Origin: Streptomyces sp. R44
Lineage (GTDB): Bacteria; Actinomycetota; Actinomycetes; Streptomycetales; Streptomycetaceae
Reading direction: 5' to 3'
Length of the DNA: 64,000 nt
Assembly (NCBI RefSeq): GCF_041053105.1
Contig: NZ_CP163444.1
Location: forward strand, 3,286,001-3,350,000
In this document: positions 8,434-17,231 of the stretch, one piece after another
Layout of the letters: the number at the start of each line of letters is the position of its first letter
Numbering within the stretch: the first letter of the stretch is position 1
Position numbers and translations under genes: made by a program
The notes under the pieces: model-generated
Told to the model about the DNA's origin: nothing
Seen by the model: only the letters and a program-made list of their open reading frames with translations
Database searches by the model: none

Positions 8434-11400
8434 CGCACGTGGCAGGCCGTCACGCCGAGCACTACCGGGTCCGGGACGAGGAACTCCTGACGGGGCTGCG
8501 TCGTGAACTCCTCGGTCCCTCCCCCGACGCCCCGCCGGACGAGCGGGACGAGGTCCTCCTCCAGGACGCCCCGATCGACCGCTACCTCACCGGGGTCCTG
8601 TACCCGAGGTCCTCGAACGCCGCCGCTGAGGACCGGATGCGTGAGGACGAGGAGGAGCATGCCGGCTCGGACAGCGCACCGATGCGGTCCCGGGACGACG
8701 TGGAGGAGTCGGGCACCGCGGACGAGATCGGCGCCGCCGGGTCCCGCCGCCCGTCCTCGATGGGACTCACCTTCGCGGTCGATCCGATCCTGAGCCCCAC
8801 GATCATGATCCAGGCCCGCGCCGCGGTCTACGAGCCCACCGACGCGGACGGTAGCCCCGTCCCGGCCCGCCGCGCCGAGGCCCGAACCACCTCCGACCAG
8901 CAGGAACAGTGGCGACGCAAGGTGCTCGCACTGCCGGAGATCCCGGTCGACGTGACCTCGCCGAACCCGGCTCTGCGGGTCGAGCTCGGCCACGGCGCGG
9001 CACTCCGCGTCAACGTCCGTCGCCCCGACGCGACCACCGGCACGGTCACGATCACGGTCACGCTGGTGAACACACAGCGCATCGGCGAGTACGACCTCCA
9101 GGACGCGGCATCGCTCTTCCAGTGCGGACTCACCGTCCGCGCGGCCGACGGCTCCAGCGCGTTCGTCGTGCGCCCGGCGCCGGTCGCCGCCCACGACCCC
9201 GAGGTCGCCACCAGCCGGTTGCTCCACCGCCACGCCCCGACCTTCGCCGTCGGTCACGGCTGCGCCGCCGCATGGGACTGGGCACCGCCACCGATCGGGA
9301 TGACGGAGTCCGTGGACGCCGCCGTGCCCGAAGTGCGCAGCGAGTTCGTGCCCAGCGTCGAAGTGCTGCTCACCGACTCCAACCCGGAGATCGACAGCTC
9401 CGCCCTGTCCATGCTCGGTCTCGCCGAGGGCTCGGACGCCGACGTCCTGGATGCTCTGAAGGCGCTCGCCGCAGGCTACGAGCACTGGATCGACCGCAAG
9501 GAGGCGGAGGCAGCCGCCCTCGCCGGCACGCCTCACGCGAAGCCGGCCCTCGCCCAGGTCGAATCCTGTCGGGAAGCACTCGGAAGGATCCGGGAGGGCA
9601 TCGAGCTCCTCGGCGACGAACCGGACGTGATGCGGGCCTTCAGGCTCGCGAACCGAGCCATGGCCGAACAGCGGGCCCGTAGCGCCTGGGTCAAGGCCGG
9701 CCGGGTCGGTCTCCCCGACCCGACCGCCGGCAGCTGGCGTCCCTTCCAGATCGCGTTCGTACTGCTCTGCCTCGCCGGCATCGACGATCCCGGGCACCAC
9801 GACCGAGCCGTCGCGGACCTGCTGTGGTTCCCGACCGGTGGTGGCAAGACCGAGGCCTACCTCGGTCTGATCGCGTTCACCGCGTTCCTGCGTCGCATCC
9901 GGCGCGGCACGGACGGCGGCGGCGTCACCGTACTGATGCGCTACACGCTGCGGCTGCTCACGCTTCAGCAGTTCGAACGAGCCGCGATCCTGGTCTGCGC
10001 CATGGAGGTGCTGCGCCGAGACCTGCCCGACGAGCTGGGCACCGAGGAGTTCTCCATCGGGATGTGGGTGGGGCGCTCTGCCACGCCCAACACCCTCGAG
10101 GAGGCGGAGGCGAAACTCGCCGAACTCCGCAAGGACCTCGACAAACGCCTGGCCACCAAGAACCCGGTTCAACTGCATGCCTGCTCATGGTGCGGAACGC
10201 GCCTGGACGCCCGCGACTACGAGGTCGAGCCGGACGACAGGCGGATGTACGTCCGCTGCCCCGGCTCCGGCTGCGACTTCTCCGACGGTCTGCCGGTCCA
10301 CCTGATCGACGAGGCCGTCTACGACGCCCGCCCGACCCTGGTGATCGCCACCGTCGACAAATTCGCCTCGATGCCGTGGCGTCCGGCCACCGCGGCTCTC
10401 TTCAATCGGGACGGGCAGACCGACCGCACTCCGCCCCCCGAACTGATCGTCCAGGACGAGCTCCACCTGATCTCGGGCCCGCTCGGGACGCTCACCGGCC
10501 TCTACGAGACCGCGGTGGACGCCCTCGCCGACAGGCCCAAGGTGATCGCCTCCACCGCGACCATCCGTCGAGCCGCGACGCAGGGCCTCAACCTCTTCGA
10601 TCGTGACGTGCGCCAGTTCCCGCCCGCCGGCCTGGACTCCCGTGACTCGTGGTTCGCGGTGGAGACGCCACGCGAGGACAAGGCGAGCCGGCGCTACGTG
10701 GGTCTCCTCGCCCCCGCCACCAGCCAGTCCACCCTTCTCATCCGCACGTACGCCACCCTCATGCACCGTGCGCAGCAGGCGCGCACCGAGGACGAGGTCC
10801 GCGACGCCTACTGGAGCCTCGTCGGCTACTTCAACAGCCTTCGGCTGCTCTCCGCCGCGGAGCTCCAGGTCCATGACGACGTCGTCGCCTATCTGGAACT
10901 GCTCGCCGAGCGGGAAGGAGTGGAGGTCCGCTCCGCCGTCAACTACTCGGAACTGACGAGCCGGGTCGACGCCAGTGACATCCCCACCCGTCTCAAGGGC
11001 ATCGAGAAGAAGCTCCCGGACGCGGACACCGTGGACGTCCTGCTCGCGACCAACATGATCGCGGTCGGCGTCGACGTGGACCGGCTTGGGCTGATGGCCG
11101 TGATGGGCCAGCCGCAGACCACGGCCGAGTACATCCAGGCCACCAGCCGTGTCGGCCGCGCCCATCCGGGCCTCGTCGCCGTCATGCTCAACGCGACACG
11201 GTCCCGGGACCGTTCGCACTACGAGAACTTCCTCCACTTCCACTCCGCCCTGTACAGGGAGGTGGAGTCCACGTCCGTCACTCCCTTCTCCTCCCGGGCA
11301 CGCGAACGCGGGCTGCACGCCGTGATCGTCGCCCTCGCACGCATCCTCATTCCGGAGGCCCGTCCCAACGACGCCGCCGGGCGGGTCGAGTCCTACGAGC

Positions 11401-11687
11401 ACAGGCTCCGTACGGAGATCAAGAACGTTCTCGTCGAGCGCGTCGCCCACATCGACCCGGAGGAGTCCCGGGCCGTCTCCCGCGCCTTCGACGAGTTCGT
11501 CGAGTGGTGGTGTGCAGAGGCCGACGTCCATGGCGGCCTGCTCTTCGAACCGAAGAGGGGCGACCGCACACCGTCTCTCCTGAAGTCGTACGACGACGAG
11601 TCCGAGGGCGCCGAGGCCTGGCCCACCCTGTGGAGCCTGCGCGATGTCGACGCCGAGTCCGCCCTGTTCATGGAGGCATCCCGATGA
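8430..11687 (+). CDS. DrmA-like SF2 helicase (DISARM-related)
   Basis: A 1085-residue protein with the ATG at 8430 overlapping the UvrD stop (ATGA). Helicase motifs are WFPTGGGKTEAYLGL (Walker A, about 468), IVQDELHLISGPLG (motif II, about 675), ASTATIRRA (motif III) and YIQATSRVGRAHPG (motif VI, about 902). A zinc ribbon (CSWCGTRLD, then CPGSGC) lies at about 584-615. The QDELHLI box, the ribbon and an immediately downstream DUF1998 gene are the hallmarks I know for DrmA of DISARM. DrmA with DrmB is thought to recognise or process invading DNA. Here it lacks the usual DISARM partners, so I call it DrmA-like and do not name it drmA. Confidence 0.85.
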   Translation: MTHVAGRHAEHYRVRDEELLTGLRRELLGPSPDAPPDERDEVLLQDAPIDRYLTGVLYPRSSNAAAEDRMREDEEEHAGSDSAPMRSRDDVEESGTADEIGAAGSRRPSSMGLTFAVDPILSPTIMIQARAAVYEPTDADGSPVPARRAEARTTSDQQEQWRRKVLALPEIPVDVTSPNPALRVELGHGAALRVNVRRPDATTGTVTITVTLVNTQRIGEYDLQDAASLFQCGLTVRAADGSSAFVVRPAPVAAHDPEVATSRLLHRHAPTFAVGHGCAAAWDWAPPPIGMTESVDAAVPEVRSEFVPSVEVLLTDSNPEIDSSALSMLGLAEGSDADVLDALKALAAGYEHWIDRKEAEAAALAGTPHAKPALAQVESCREALGRIREGIELLGDEPDVMRAFRLANRAMAEQRARSAWVKAGRVGLPDPTAGSWRPFQIAFVLLCLAGIDDPGHHDRAVADLLWFPTGGGKTEAYLGLIAFTAFLRRIRRGTDGGGVTVLMRYTLRLLTLQQFERAAILVCAMEVLRRDLPDELGTEEFSIGMWVGRSATPNTLEEAEAKLAELRKDLDKRLATKNPVQLHACSWCGTRLDARDYEVEPDDRRMYVRCPGSGCDFSDGLPVHLIDEAVYDARPTLVIATVDKFASMPWRPATAALFNRDGQTDRTPPPELIVQDELHLISGPLGTLTGLYETAVDALADRPKVIASTATIRRAATQGLNLFDRDVRQFPPAGLDSRDSWFAVETPREDKASRRYVGLLAPATSQSTLLIRTYATLMHRAQQARTEDEVRDAYWSLVGYFNSLRLLSAAELQVHDDVVAYLELLAEREGVEVRSAVNYSELTSRVDASDIPTRLKGIEKKLPDADTVDVLLATNMIAVGVDVDRLGLMAVMGQPQTTAEYIQATSRVGRAHPGLVAVMLNATRSRDRSHYENFLHFHSALYREVESTSVTPFSSRARERGLHAVIVALARILIPEARPNDAAGRVESYEHRLRTEIKNVLVERVAHIDPEESRAVSRAFDEFVEWWCAEADVHGGLLFEPKRGDRTPSLLKSYDDESEGAEAWPTLWSLRDVDAESALFMEASR

Positions 11688-13543
11688 CCCCTCCCCCCGC
11701 ACGCCGTCGCCGCACCGGCACGGACGGTCGCGCTCCCGCCCACAACCTGCTCCGCCGAGGCGCGGTCCGCCGCTCCCAGATGATCACGACGTACGGAGTC
11801 GGATCGCTGATCGCCGTCGACCACGAGTCATTCGTCGTCTCCGGCCTGGACGGAGCCGACACCCACTGGAACTCCGACGAATCTCCCAAGATCCACGAGC
11901 GCCGGCTCGCCCGCCTCCTCGGCGTCCAGCACTTCCGGCTGCCTCCGGCGTCCGACGAGGCCAGCAAGGACGGGGTCCGGGTGCGCCGCTTCCCCCTGAT
12001 GCAGTCCTGCCCCGAATGCAATGAACTGCGTCGACACCGCGATTTCAACCCGCCCCCCGGCAGAAGCATCTGCGGCACGTGCGAAGCCGACCTGGTCCCC
12101 TCCCGCTTCGTGATCGCCTGCGAGGGCGGACACCTCGACGAGTTCCCCTACTGGCACTGGGTCCACCGCACCTCCGGTTCCGGGTCGATCACGGCCGGCC
12201 AGTGCGGAGGAACCCTCAAGCTGCGCACCTCGGGGCGCAGCTCCTCCCTCCGGTCCATCGTCGTCTCGTGCACCTGTGGTGTCCCGGAGGTCTCGATGGA
12301 GGGCTCCTTCCGCAGGAACGCCCTGAAGGACCTCGGACTGCGCTGCCGCGGCACCCGTCCGTGGCTCGGTACGTCCGTACCCGCGGAGTCCTGCGGCTTC
12401 ACCGCCCGCACCCTCCAGCGAGGTTCGTCCGCAGTGTGGCAACCGGTGCTGAAGTCGGCGCTCTCCATCCCGCCCTGGAGCGACGGCCGTGCCGACCCGC
12501 TCGCCGAGCATTGGGAGCAGCTCCGCGATCTCAACGGACGCGAAGAGGTGGAGATGTGCCTCAAGTTCGTCTTCAAGGACGAGATCCCGGTGCCTGTCGA
12601 CGAGGTCATGGCACTCCTGGACGCCGAACGGGAGGAGGATCCCGACGGCGAGGAGACGCCTGCTTTCGACCACCGGTACCGCGCCCTGCGCCACAAGGAG
12701 TACGAGCGCCTCCGCGCCGGCAACGACGAACGCGAGCATTCCCGCGACGAGCAGTTCGTCTGCGAGACCCCGCTCGGGGATCCGGCCGACCTGCATCCTC
12801 TCGGGGTCACCGGACCCATGCTGGTGAAGAAGCTTCGTGAGGTCCGCGCTCTCAAGGCGTTCACCCGACTCGCCGACCTCGACGCGACGACCGAGGGGAG
12901 GGAAGCCGCGCTCTCGACGTCCGAACTGACCTGGCTGCCCGCCATGGAGGTCCGTGGCGAAGGCGTTTTCGCCCGATTGGACGACACCCGCCTCGACGAG
13001 TGGGAGCGCTCGACCGCCGTGGCAGCACGCGTCGAGCGCATGCGGACCGCGCACGAGAGGCTCATCCAGCAACGCGCGGCCGACCCGACCCGGGTCCCGG
13101 CCTCTCCTGCCACCCCTCGAATGGTGCTGCTCCACACCCTGGCCCATGTGCTCATCAACGAATGGAGCCTCGACGCCGGCTACCCTGCCGCCGCACTTCG
13201 CGAGCGTCTCTACGCCGACGGCGACATGTCGGGCATGCTCATCTACACGGCCACCAGCGACTCGGCGGGCAGCCTCGGGGGGCTCGTCGCCCAGGGCGAA
13301 CCGGACCGGCTCGCCCACACGATCCGCGCCGCCGTACGCCGTGCGGAGTGGTGCTCCTCCGATCCGCTGTGCGTCGAGTCCGAGGCATCGGGCACAGGCG
13401 GCACGAACCTCGCCGCCTGCCACGCCTGTGTGATGCTCCCGGAGACGAGCTGTGAGCACAACAACCTGCTCCTGGACCGCGCACTGCTCGTGGGGACCCC
13501 GGAGGAACCACAGATCGGCTTCTTCGCACACCTGCAGACCTGA
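11684..13543 (+). CDS. DrmB-like DUF1998 protein (DISARM-related)
   Basis: A 619-residue protein; the ATG at 11684 overlaps the previous stop (ATGA) and a GGAGG lies about 10 bases upstream. The N-terminus has the DrmB-like stretch RRSQMITTYGVGSLIAVD. Two cysteine groups follow at about 109-145 (CPECNEL, ICGTCEADL) with ACEGGHLDEFP. The C-terminal 130 residues match DUF1998: TLAHVLINEWSLDAGYPA, YTATSDSAGSLGGL, and a metal-binding-like end with CSSDPLC, ACHACVMLPETSCEHNN and LLDRALL. DrmB forms a complex with DrmA in DISARM. It is the last gene of the operon; the next gene is core chromosome. Confidence 0.86.
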   Translation: MTPPPARRRRTGTDGRAPAHNLLRRGAVRRSQMITTYGVGSLIAVDHESFVVSGLDGADTHWNSDESPKIHERRLARLLGVQHFRLPPASDEASKDGVRVRRFPLMQSCPECNELRRHRDFNPPPGRSICGTCEADLVPSRFVIACEGGHLDEFPYWHWVHRTSGSGSITAGQCGGTLKLRTSGRSSSLRSIVVSCTCGVPEVSMEGSFRRNALKDLGLRCRGTRPWLGTSVPAESCGFTARTLQRGSSAVWQPVLKSALSIPPWSDGRADPLAEHWEQLRDLNGREEVEMCLKFVFKDEIPVPVDEVMALLDAEREEDPDGEETPAFDHRYRALRHKEYERLRAGNDEREHSRDEQFVCETPLGDPADLHPLGVTGPMLVKKLREVRALKAFTRLADLDATTEGREAALSTSELTWLPAMEVRGEGVFARLDDTRLDEWERSTAVAARVERMRTAHERLIQQRAADPTRVPASPATPRMVLLHTLAHVLINEWSLDAGYPAAALRERLYADGDMSGMLIYTATSDSAGSLGGLVAQGEPDRLAHTIRAAVRRAEWCSSDPLCVESEASGTGGTNLAACHACVMLPETSCEHNNLLLDRALLVGTPEEPQIGFFAHLQT

Positions 13544-13611
13544 CGTCCGACCGTGCGGTCTGTCTCGTTAGGCTCGTACGAAGAGACATCGATTCGACCC
13601 GAGGTGACACC

Positions 13612-13914
13612 ATGCCCCGCATCTCCTCCCCCGCCATAGCCGCCGCCGGGCTCGTCGGTGGTTACGCCGTTGCTCGGTGGACCAAGAAGCGGCCCCTTGG
13701 GGGTGTCGTGCTCGCTGCCGCCGGTGGCGTGGCCGCTCGGGAGTGGCAGCAGGTCGGTGGGGCCAAGGCTTCTGTGGGGCTGACGGCCGGATACGTCGCC
13801 GCCTTCGCCGGGTCCCATCCGCTCGCGAAGAAGATCGGGGCCTGGCCCGCCGTGTTCTCCGTCGCCGGGGCGATGGCCGTCGCCTCTTGGGCCGTCACCC
13901 GCGGGAAGGGCTGA
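13612..13914 (+). CDS. Small membrane protein
   Basis: A 100-residue protein with three or four short hydrophobic, glycine/alanine-rich stretches (AAAGLVGGYAVARW, GGVVLAAAGGVAA, ASVGLTAGYVAAFAG, VFSVAGAMAVASWAV) and a basic C-terminus (TRGKG). A GAGGTG ribosome site precedes the ATG. No catalytic motif is visible. A TAGGCT -10-like hexamer lies at 13569-13574. Its 3' end including the stop is tandemly copied downstream. It marks the border between the accessory block and the conserved region. Confidence 0.7.
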   Translation: MPRISSPAIAAAGLVGGYAVARWTKKRPLGGVVLAAAGGVAAREWQQVGGAKASVGLTAGYVAAFAGSHPLAKKIGAWPAVFSVAGAMAVASWAVTRGKG

Positions 13915-13982
13915 GCCACTCCGCCGTCACCCGCGGGAAGGGCTGAGCCCCACTCCGCCATCACCCGCGGGAAGGGCTGAGC
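13891..13982 (+). repeat. Three tandem copies of a gene 3' end including the stop codon
   Basis: A unit of about 25 conserved bases starts at 13891, 13923 and 13958, spaced 32 and 35 bases. The first copy encodes the last residues and stop of the small membrane protein; the next two are non-coding duplicates with one base change in copy three. They lie in the convergent gap before the DUF445 gene. Confidence 0.8.
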
Positions 13983-13999
13983 CCGCCCAGGGCGCGGCC

Positions 14000-15268
14000 T
14001 CAGCCCCCCACCGCGTGGCTCACCGTGTAGATCAGCAGGCCCGCCAGGGCGCCGACCACCGTGCCGTTGATGCGGATGAACTGGAGGTCGCGGCCGATGT
14101 TGGCCTCGATCTTGCGGGAGGTCTGGGTGGCGTCCCAGCCGGCGACCGTGTCGGTGATCAGGGACGTGATCTCGTGGCGGTAGGTCGTGACGACGTAGGC
14201 CGCGGCGTCTTCCGCCCAGCCCTCCACCTTTCCCTGCAGGCGGGCGTCCGTCGACAGGCGCGTGCCCAGGGAGATCAGGGAGGCGCGGGCGCGGAGGCGG
14301 AGCTGGCTGCGGTCGTCCTCGGCCGCTGCGATGATCAGGGACCGGACCGAGGACCAGGCCGAGGCGATGATGTCCTGGACCTCCGGGCGGGCCAGGAGGT
14401 CCGCCTTCAGGCGCTCCACGCGTGCCCGTGTGTCCGTGTCGGCCTGGAGCTCCGCCGCGAAGTCCGCGAGGAAGCGGTCGATCGCGCCGCGCGCCGGGTG
14501 GCCCGGCATGTCCCGCATCTCCGTGATGAAGCGGAGCAGTTCCTTGTAGACGCGTTCGCCGATCTTCCGGTCCACGAAGCGGGGCGTCCAGCCCGGTGCC
14601 CCGCCCTGCACCGCGTCCATCACCGAGTCCCCGTGCGTGACCAGCCAGTCGTGCGCGCGGGTGCAGATCAGGTCCACCGCCCGGCGGTGCGCCCCGTCCG
14701 CCACCACCTTCTCCAGGGTCTTGCCCAGGCCCGGCGCGATCTCCGCCGCCTCCGCGCGGCGCGTGATCGCCTCCCCCACCACCGCCTGGACGTCCGCGTC
14801 CCGCAGGATGGTCAGGGCGCCCCGTAGCGTCGTCGAGAGTTCTGCCGTCACCCGGTCCGCGTGGGCCGGGTTCGCCAGCCAGGCCCCCAGCCGGGCGCCG
14901 ATGCCCAGGGCCGCCAGCCTGCCCCGTACGACATCCGCCGACAGGAAGTTCTCGCCCACGAACGTGCCCAGCGACGCTCCCAGCTGGTCCTTCTTCGTCG
15001 GGATGATCGCCGTGTGCGGGATGGGGAGGCCCAGCGGCCGCCGGAACAGCGCCGTCACCGCGAACCAGTCCGCGAGCGCGCCGACCATGCCCGCCTCCGC
15101 CGCCGCCGCGACATAGCCCGCCCACCCGCCCCAGCCGGCGTTCCGCGCCCACGTCGCCAGGCCGTAGATCACGGCCACCAGCGCCAGCAGCGCCGTCGCC
15201 AGGGTCTTCATGCGGCGGACGCCTCTGCTCTTCTCCTCGTCCGCCGCCGTGTACGAGAAACTCACCAT
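14000..15268 (-). CDS. DUF445 family membrane protein
   Basis: A 422-residue protein with an N-terminal membrane segment (LATALLALVAVIYGLATW), a glycine/alanine-rich stretch EAGMVGALADWFAVTALF that is the DUF445 signature, a long helical middle, and a C-terminal hydrophobic end (GALAGLLIYTVSHAV). The function of the family is unknown; it is probably at the membrane. An AGGAGG site 8 bases upstream supports the start and overlaps the stop of the ABC ATPase gene, so it is the last gene of the ABC operon. Confidence 0.85.
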   Translation of the reverse strand: MVSFSYTAADEEKSRGVRRMKTLATALLALVAVIYGLATWARNAGWGGWAGYVAAAAEAGMVGALADWFAVTALFRRPLGLPIPHTAIIPTKKDQLGASLGTFVGENFLSADVVRGRLAALGIGARLGAWLANPAHADRVTAELSTTLRGALTILRDADVQAVVGEAITRRAEAAEIAPGLGKTLEKVVADGAHRRAVDLICTRAHDWLVTHGDSVMDAVQGGAPGWTPRFVDRKIGERVYKELLRFITEMRDMPGHPARGAIDRFLADFAAELQADTDTRARVERLKADLLARPEVQDIIASAWSSVRSLIIAAAEDDRSQLRLRARASLISLGTRLSTDARLQGKVEGWAEDAAAYVVTTYRHEITSLITDTVAGWDATQTSRKIEANIGRDLQFIRINGTVVGALAGLLIYTVSHAVGG

Positions 15269-15280
15269 CGACTCGACCTC

Positions 15281-16261
15281 CTACTTCAGGGACTCCCGGC
15301 GCTCGTCCCGAGTTCCCCCGTACATCTTCGCGATCACCGCCTCGATGTCCGGCTCCCGCACCGAGAGGTCGAGGAGGGGGTATCTCGCCGCCACCGCCGC
15401 CACCAGGGGTGCCGCCGATTCCGTCGCCCCGAACGCCAGCCACTGGCGCGGGCCCTCCGACCGTACGAAACGGGCCCCCGGCACGTCCGTGATCGGCGGC
15501 AGCTCCCGCTCCAGGTCCACCACAAGGAGCCGCTCGCTCTCGCCCACCGCGTGCAGACCGGCCAGCTCCCCGTCGTACATCAGCCGCCCGTGGTCGATGA
15601 CCATCACCCGCGAGCAGAGCTGTTCGATGTCCGTGAGGTCGTGGGTCGTCAGGAGGACCGTGGTGCCCCTCGTCGCGTTCAGTTCCCGGAGGAACTCCCG
15701 CACCCTCGCCTTCGACACCACGTCCAGGCCGATCGTCGGCTCGTCCAGGTACAGCACCTCCGGGTCGTGCAGCAGCGCCGCCGCGATGTCGCCGCGCATC
15801 CGCTGGCCCAGGGACAGCTGGCGTACGGGGACGTCGAGGAGGTCCCCCAGGTCCAGCAGGTCCACGCAGCGGGCCAGGTTCTCCTCGTACCGGGCGTCGG
15901 GGATGCGGTACATGCGGTGCATCAGCCGGTACGAGTCCTTCAGCGGCAGGTCCCACCAGAGGGTCGTCCGCTGGCCGAACACCACCCCTATCCGCTGGGC
16001 CAGCCGGGTGCGCTCCCGCGCGGGGTCGATGCCCGCGACCCGCAGCCGGCCGCCGCTCGGGGTCAGGATGCCGGTGAGCATCTTGATCGTCGTCGACTTC
16101 CCGGCGCCGTTCGGGCCGATGTAGCCGACCATCTCCCCGCGTTCCACGCCGAAGCTGATGCCGTCGACCGCCCGGACCTCCCGCTTCTCGCGGCGGAGCA
16201 GGCCCGCCTTCCGGCGGACCGTGAAGGTCTTCTCCAGCGCGTCGAGTTCGATGAAGGGCAT
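15281..16261 (-). CDS. ABC-2 type exporter ATPase
   Basis: A 326-residue ATPase with Walker A GPNGAGKST (49-57), signature LSLGQRMRGD (149-158), Walker B VLYLDEPTIGLD (169-180) and switch histidine TTHDLTD. The length and C-terminal tail fit the COG4586 type, which pairs with two ABC-2 permeases. It would power export of an unidentified substrate. The ribosome site GAGG overlaps the stop of the upstream permease gene, so the genes are translationally linked. Confidence 0.9.
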   Translation of the reverse strand: MPFIELDALEKTFTVRRKAGLLRREKREVRAVDGISFGVERGEMVGYIGPNGAGKSTTIKMLTGILTPSGGRLRVAGIDPARERTRLAQRIGVVFGQRTTLWWDLPLKDSYRLMHRMYRIPDARYEENLARCVDLLDLGDLLDVPVRQLSLGQRMRGDIAAALLHDPEVLYLDEPTIGLDVVSKARVREFLRELNATRGTTVLLTTHDLTDIEQLCSRVMVIDHGRLMYDGELAGLHAVGESERLLVVDLERELPPITDVPGARFVRSEGPRQWLAFGATESAAPLVAAVAARYPLLDLSVREPDIEAVIAKMYGGTRDERRESLK

Positions 16262-16267
16262 GTGGCC

Positions 16268-17224
16268 TCAGCTTCCTGTCGATCTGTACGAGCGGATTCC
16301 CGCGCGCCACGCGAGCCCCGCCACCCCGCAGCTCACCGCCGCCACCAGCGGCGACACGAACGCCGCCCAGTCCGGCACCCCCGCCGGAGCCGGCCGGCCG
16401 AGCACGTACAGCGCGGGCAGCCAGCTCACGAACGCCAGCGGTACGACGTACACGACCCCCCGCACCAGCTCCTGCGTGAAGATCGTCGGCGGGTACTGGA
16501 GGAGCGTGTTCCCGCCGTACGTGAAGGAGTTCGTGACCTCGGCGGCGTCCTGGATCCAGAAGAGCGTCGACGCGCCCACCACCATCACCGCACCGAAGAT
16601 CACCGCCCCGCACGCCACCGTCACCGGCAGCAGCACCACCTTCAGCGGCGTCCAGTCCACGTCGAGGAGGAGCAGGCTCCAGACGAGGACGAGAAGGCCC
16701 TGCGCGACCCGCCCGAACCTCCGCAGCGCGAACTTGTCCGCCGCGACCTGCGCGAGCAGCGGCGCCGGACGCATCAGGAACGTGTCGAGCGAGCCGTCCC
16801 TCACCCGCTTCCCCATCCGCTGCAGCGAGCCCATCGTCAGGTCCGCGATCCCGAACGACGTCCCCGCCGTCCCGTACAGCAGGGCGACCTCCGCGAACGA
16901 GAAGCCGCCCAGCCCCCGCACCTGACCGAACATCAGGAGGATCACGACGAAGTCGAAGAACGTGACGCAGAAGCTCGTGAGGAGGGTCAGGGCGAAGGAG
17001 GAGCGGTACGTCATCGTGGAGCGGATCCACATGGCCGCCACCATCCGGTACGTACGCCAGGAAGCCCCGATCCCCCGATCCGTACGCCGCCAGGAAGCCT
17101 CGGTCCCCCCGTCCGTACGCCAGGTAGCCCCGGTCTCCCCGTCCGTACGCCAGGTAGCCGCGGCCTCCCCGTCCGTACCGCCGGAAGCCCCGGTCCCCCC
17201 GTCCGTGCGCCAGGAATCGGCCAT
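16268..17224 (-). CDS. ABC-2 family permease with an N-terminal repeat array
   Basis: From the ATG at 17224 this gives 318 residues. About 258 residues from a second possible start (MVAAMWIRS, 17044) form a typical COG3694-like permease with six hydrophobic segments. The first 60 residues come from five to six tandem 30-bp units encoding decapeptides like DGETGATWRT. The upstream gene stops at 17232, so the long form starts only 7 bases later. A start at 17044 would leave a 187-base gap inside the operon. Neither start has a strong ribosome site. It should form a heterodimeric channel with the next permease. Confidence 0.75.
   Translation of the reverse strand: MADSWRTDGGTGASGGTDGEAAATWRTDGETGATWRTDGGTEASWRRTDRGIGASWRTYRMVAAMWIRSTMTYRSSFALTLLTSFCVTFFDFVVILLMFGQVRGLGGFSFAEVALLYGTAGTSFGIADLTMGSLQRMGKRVRDGSLDTFLMRPAPLLAQVAADKFALRRFGRVAQGLLVLVWSLLLLDVDWTPLKVVLLPVTVACGAVIFGAVMVVGASTLFWIQDAAEVTNSFTYGGNTLLQYPPTIFTQELVRGVVYVVPLAFVSWLPALYVLGRPAPAGVPDWAAFVSPLVAAVSCGVAGLAWRAGIRSYRSTGS
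17051..17212 (-). repeat. In-frame 30-bp tandem repeat array
   Basis: Units start at 17051, 17081 (33 bases), 17114, 17144, 17174 and 17204 (partial). All lengths are multiples of three, so the frame of the permease is kept. On the minus strand each unit encodes a variant of D-G-[GE]-T-[GE]-A-[ST]-W-R-T. Confidence 0.85.
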
Positions 17225-17231
17225 CCGTGAC

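Noticed and set aside
8430..13543. Complete DISARM system
   Set aside because: No methyltransferase, DrmC, DrmD or DrmE gene is present; only DrmA- and DrmB-like proteins.
1..13611. Prophage or integrative element carrying the defence genes
   Set aside because: No integrase, structural phage genes or flanking repeats are visible in the window; the left border is outside it.
13662..17030. Minus-strand frame of more than 1100 codons across the ABC operon
   Set aside because: It runs in another frame across four real genes and is low-complexity Gly/Arg/Pro, a common high-GC artefact.
17051..17212. CRISPR-like array
   Set aside because: The units are directly adjacent without spacers and keep a reading frame.
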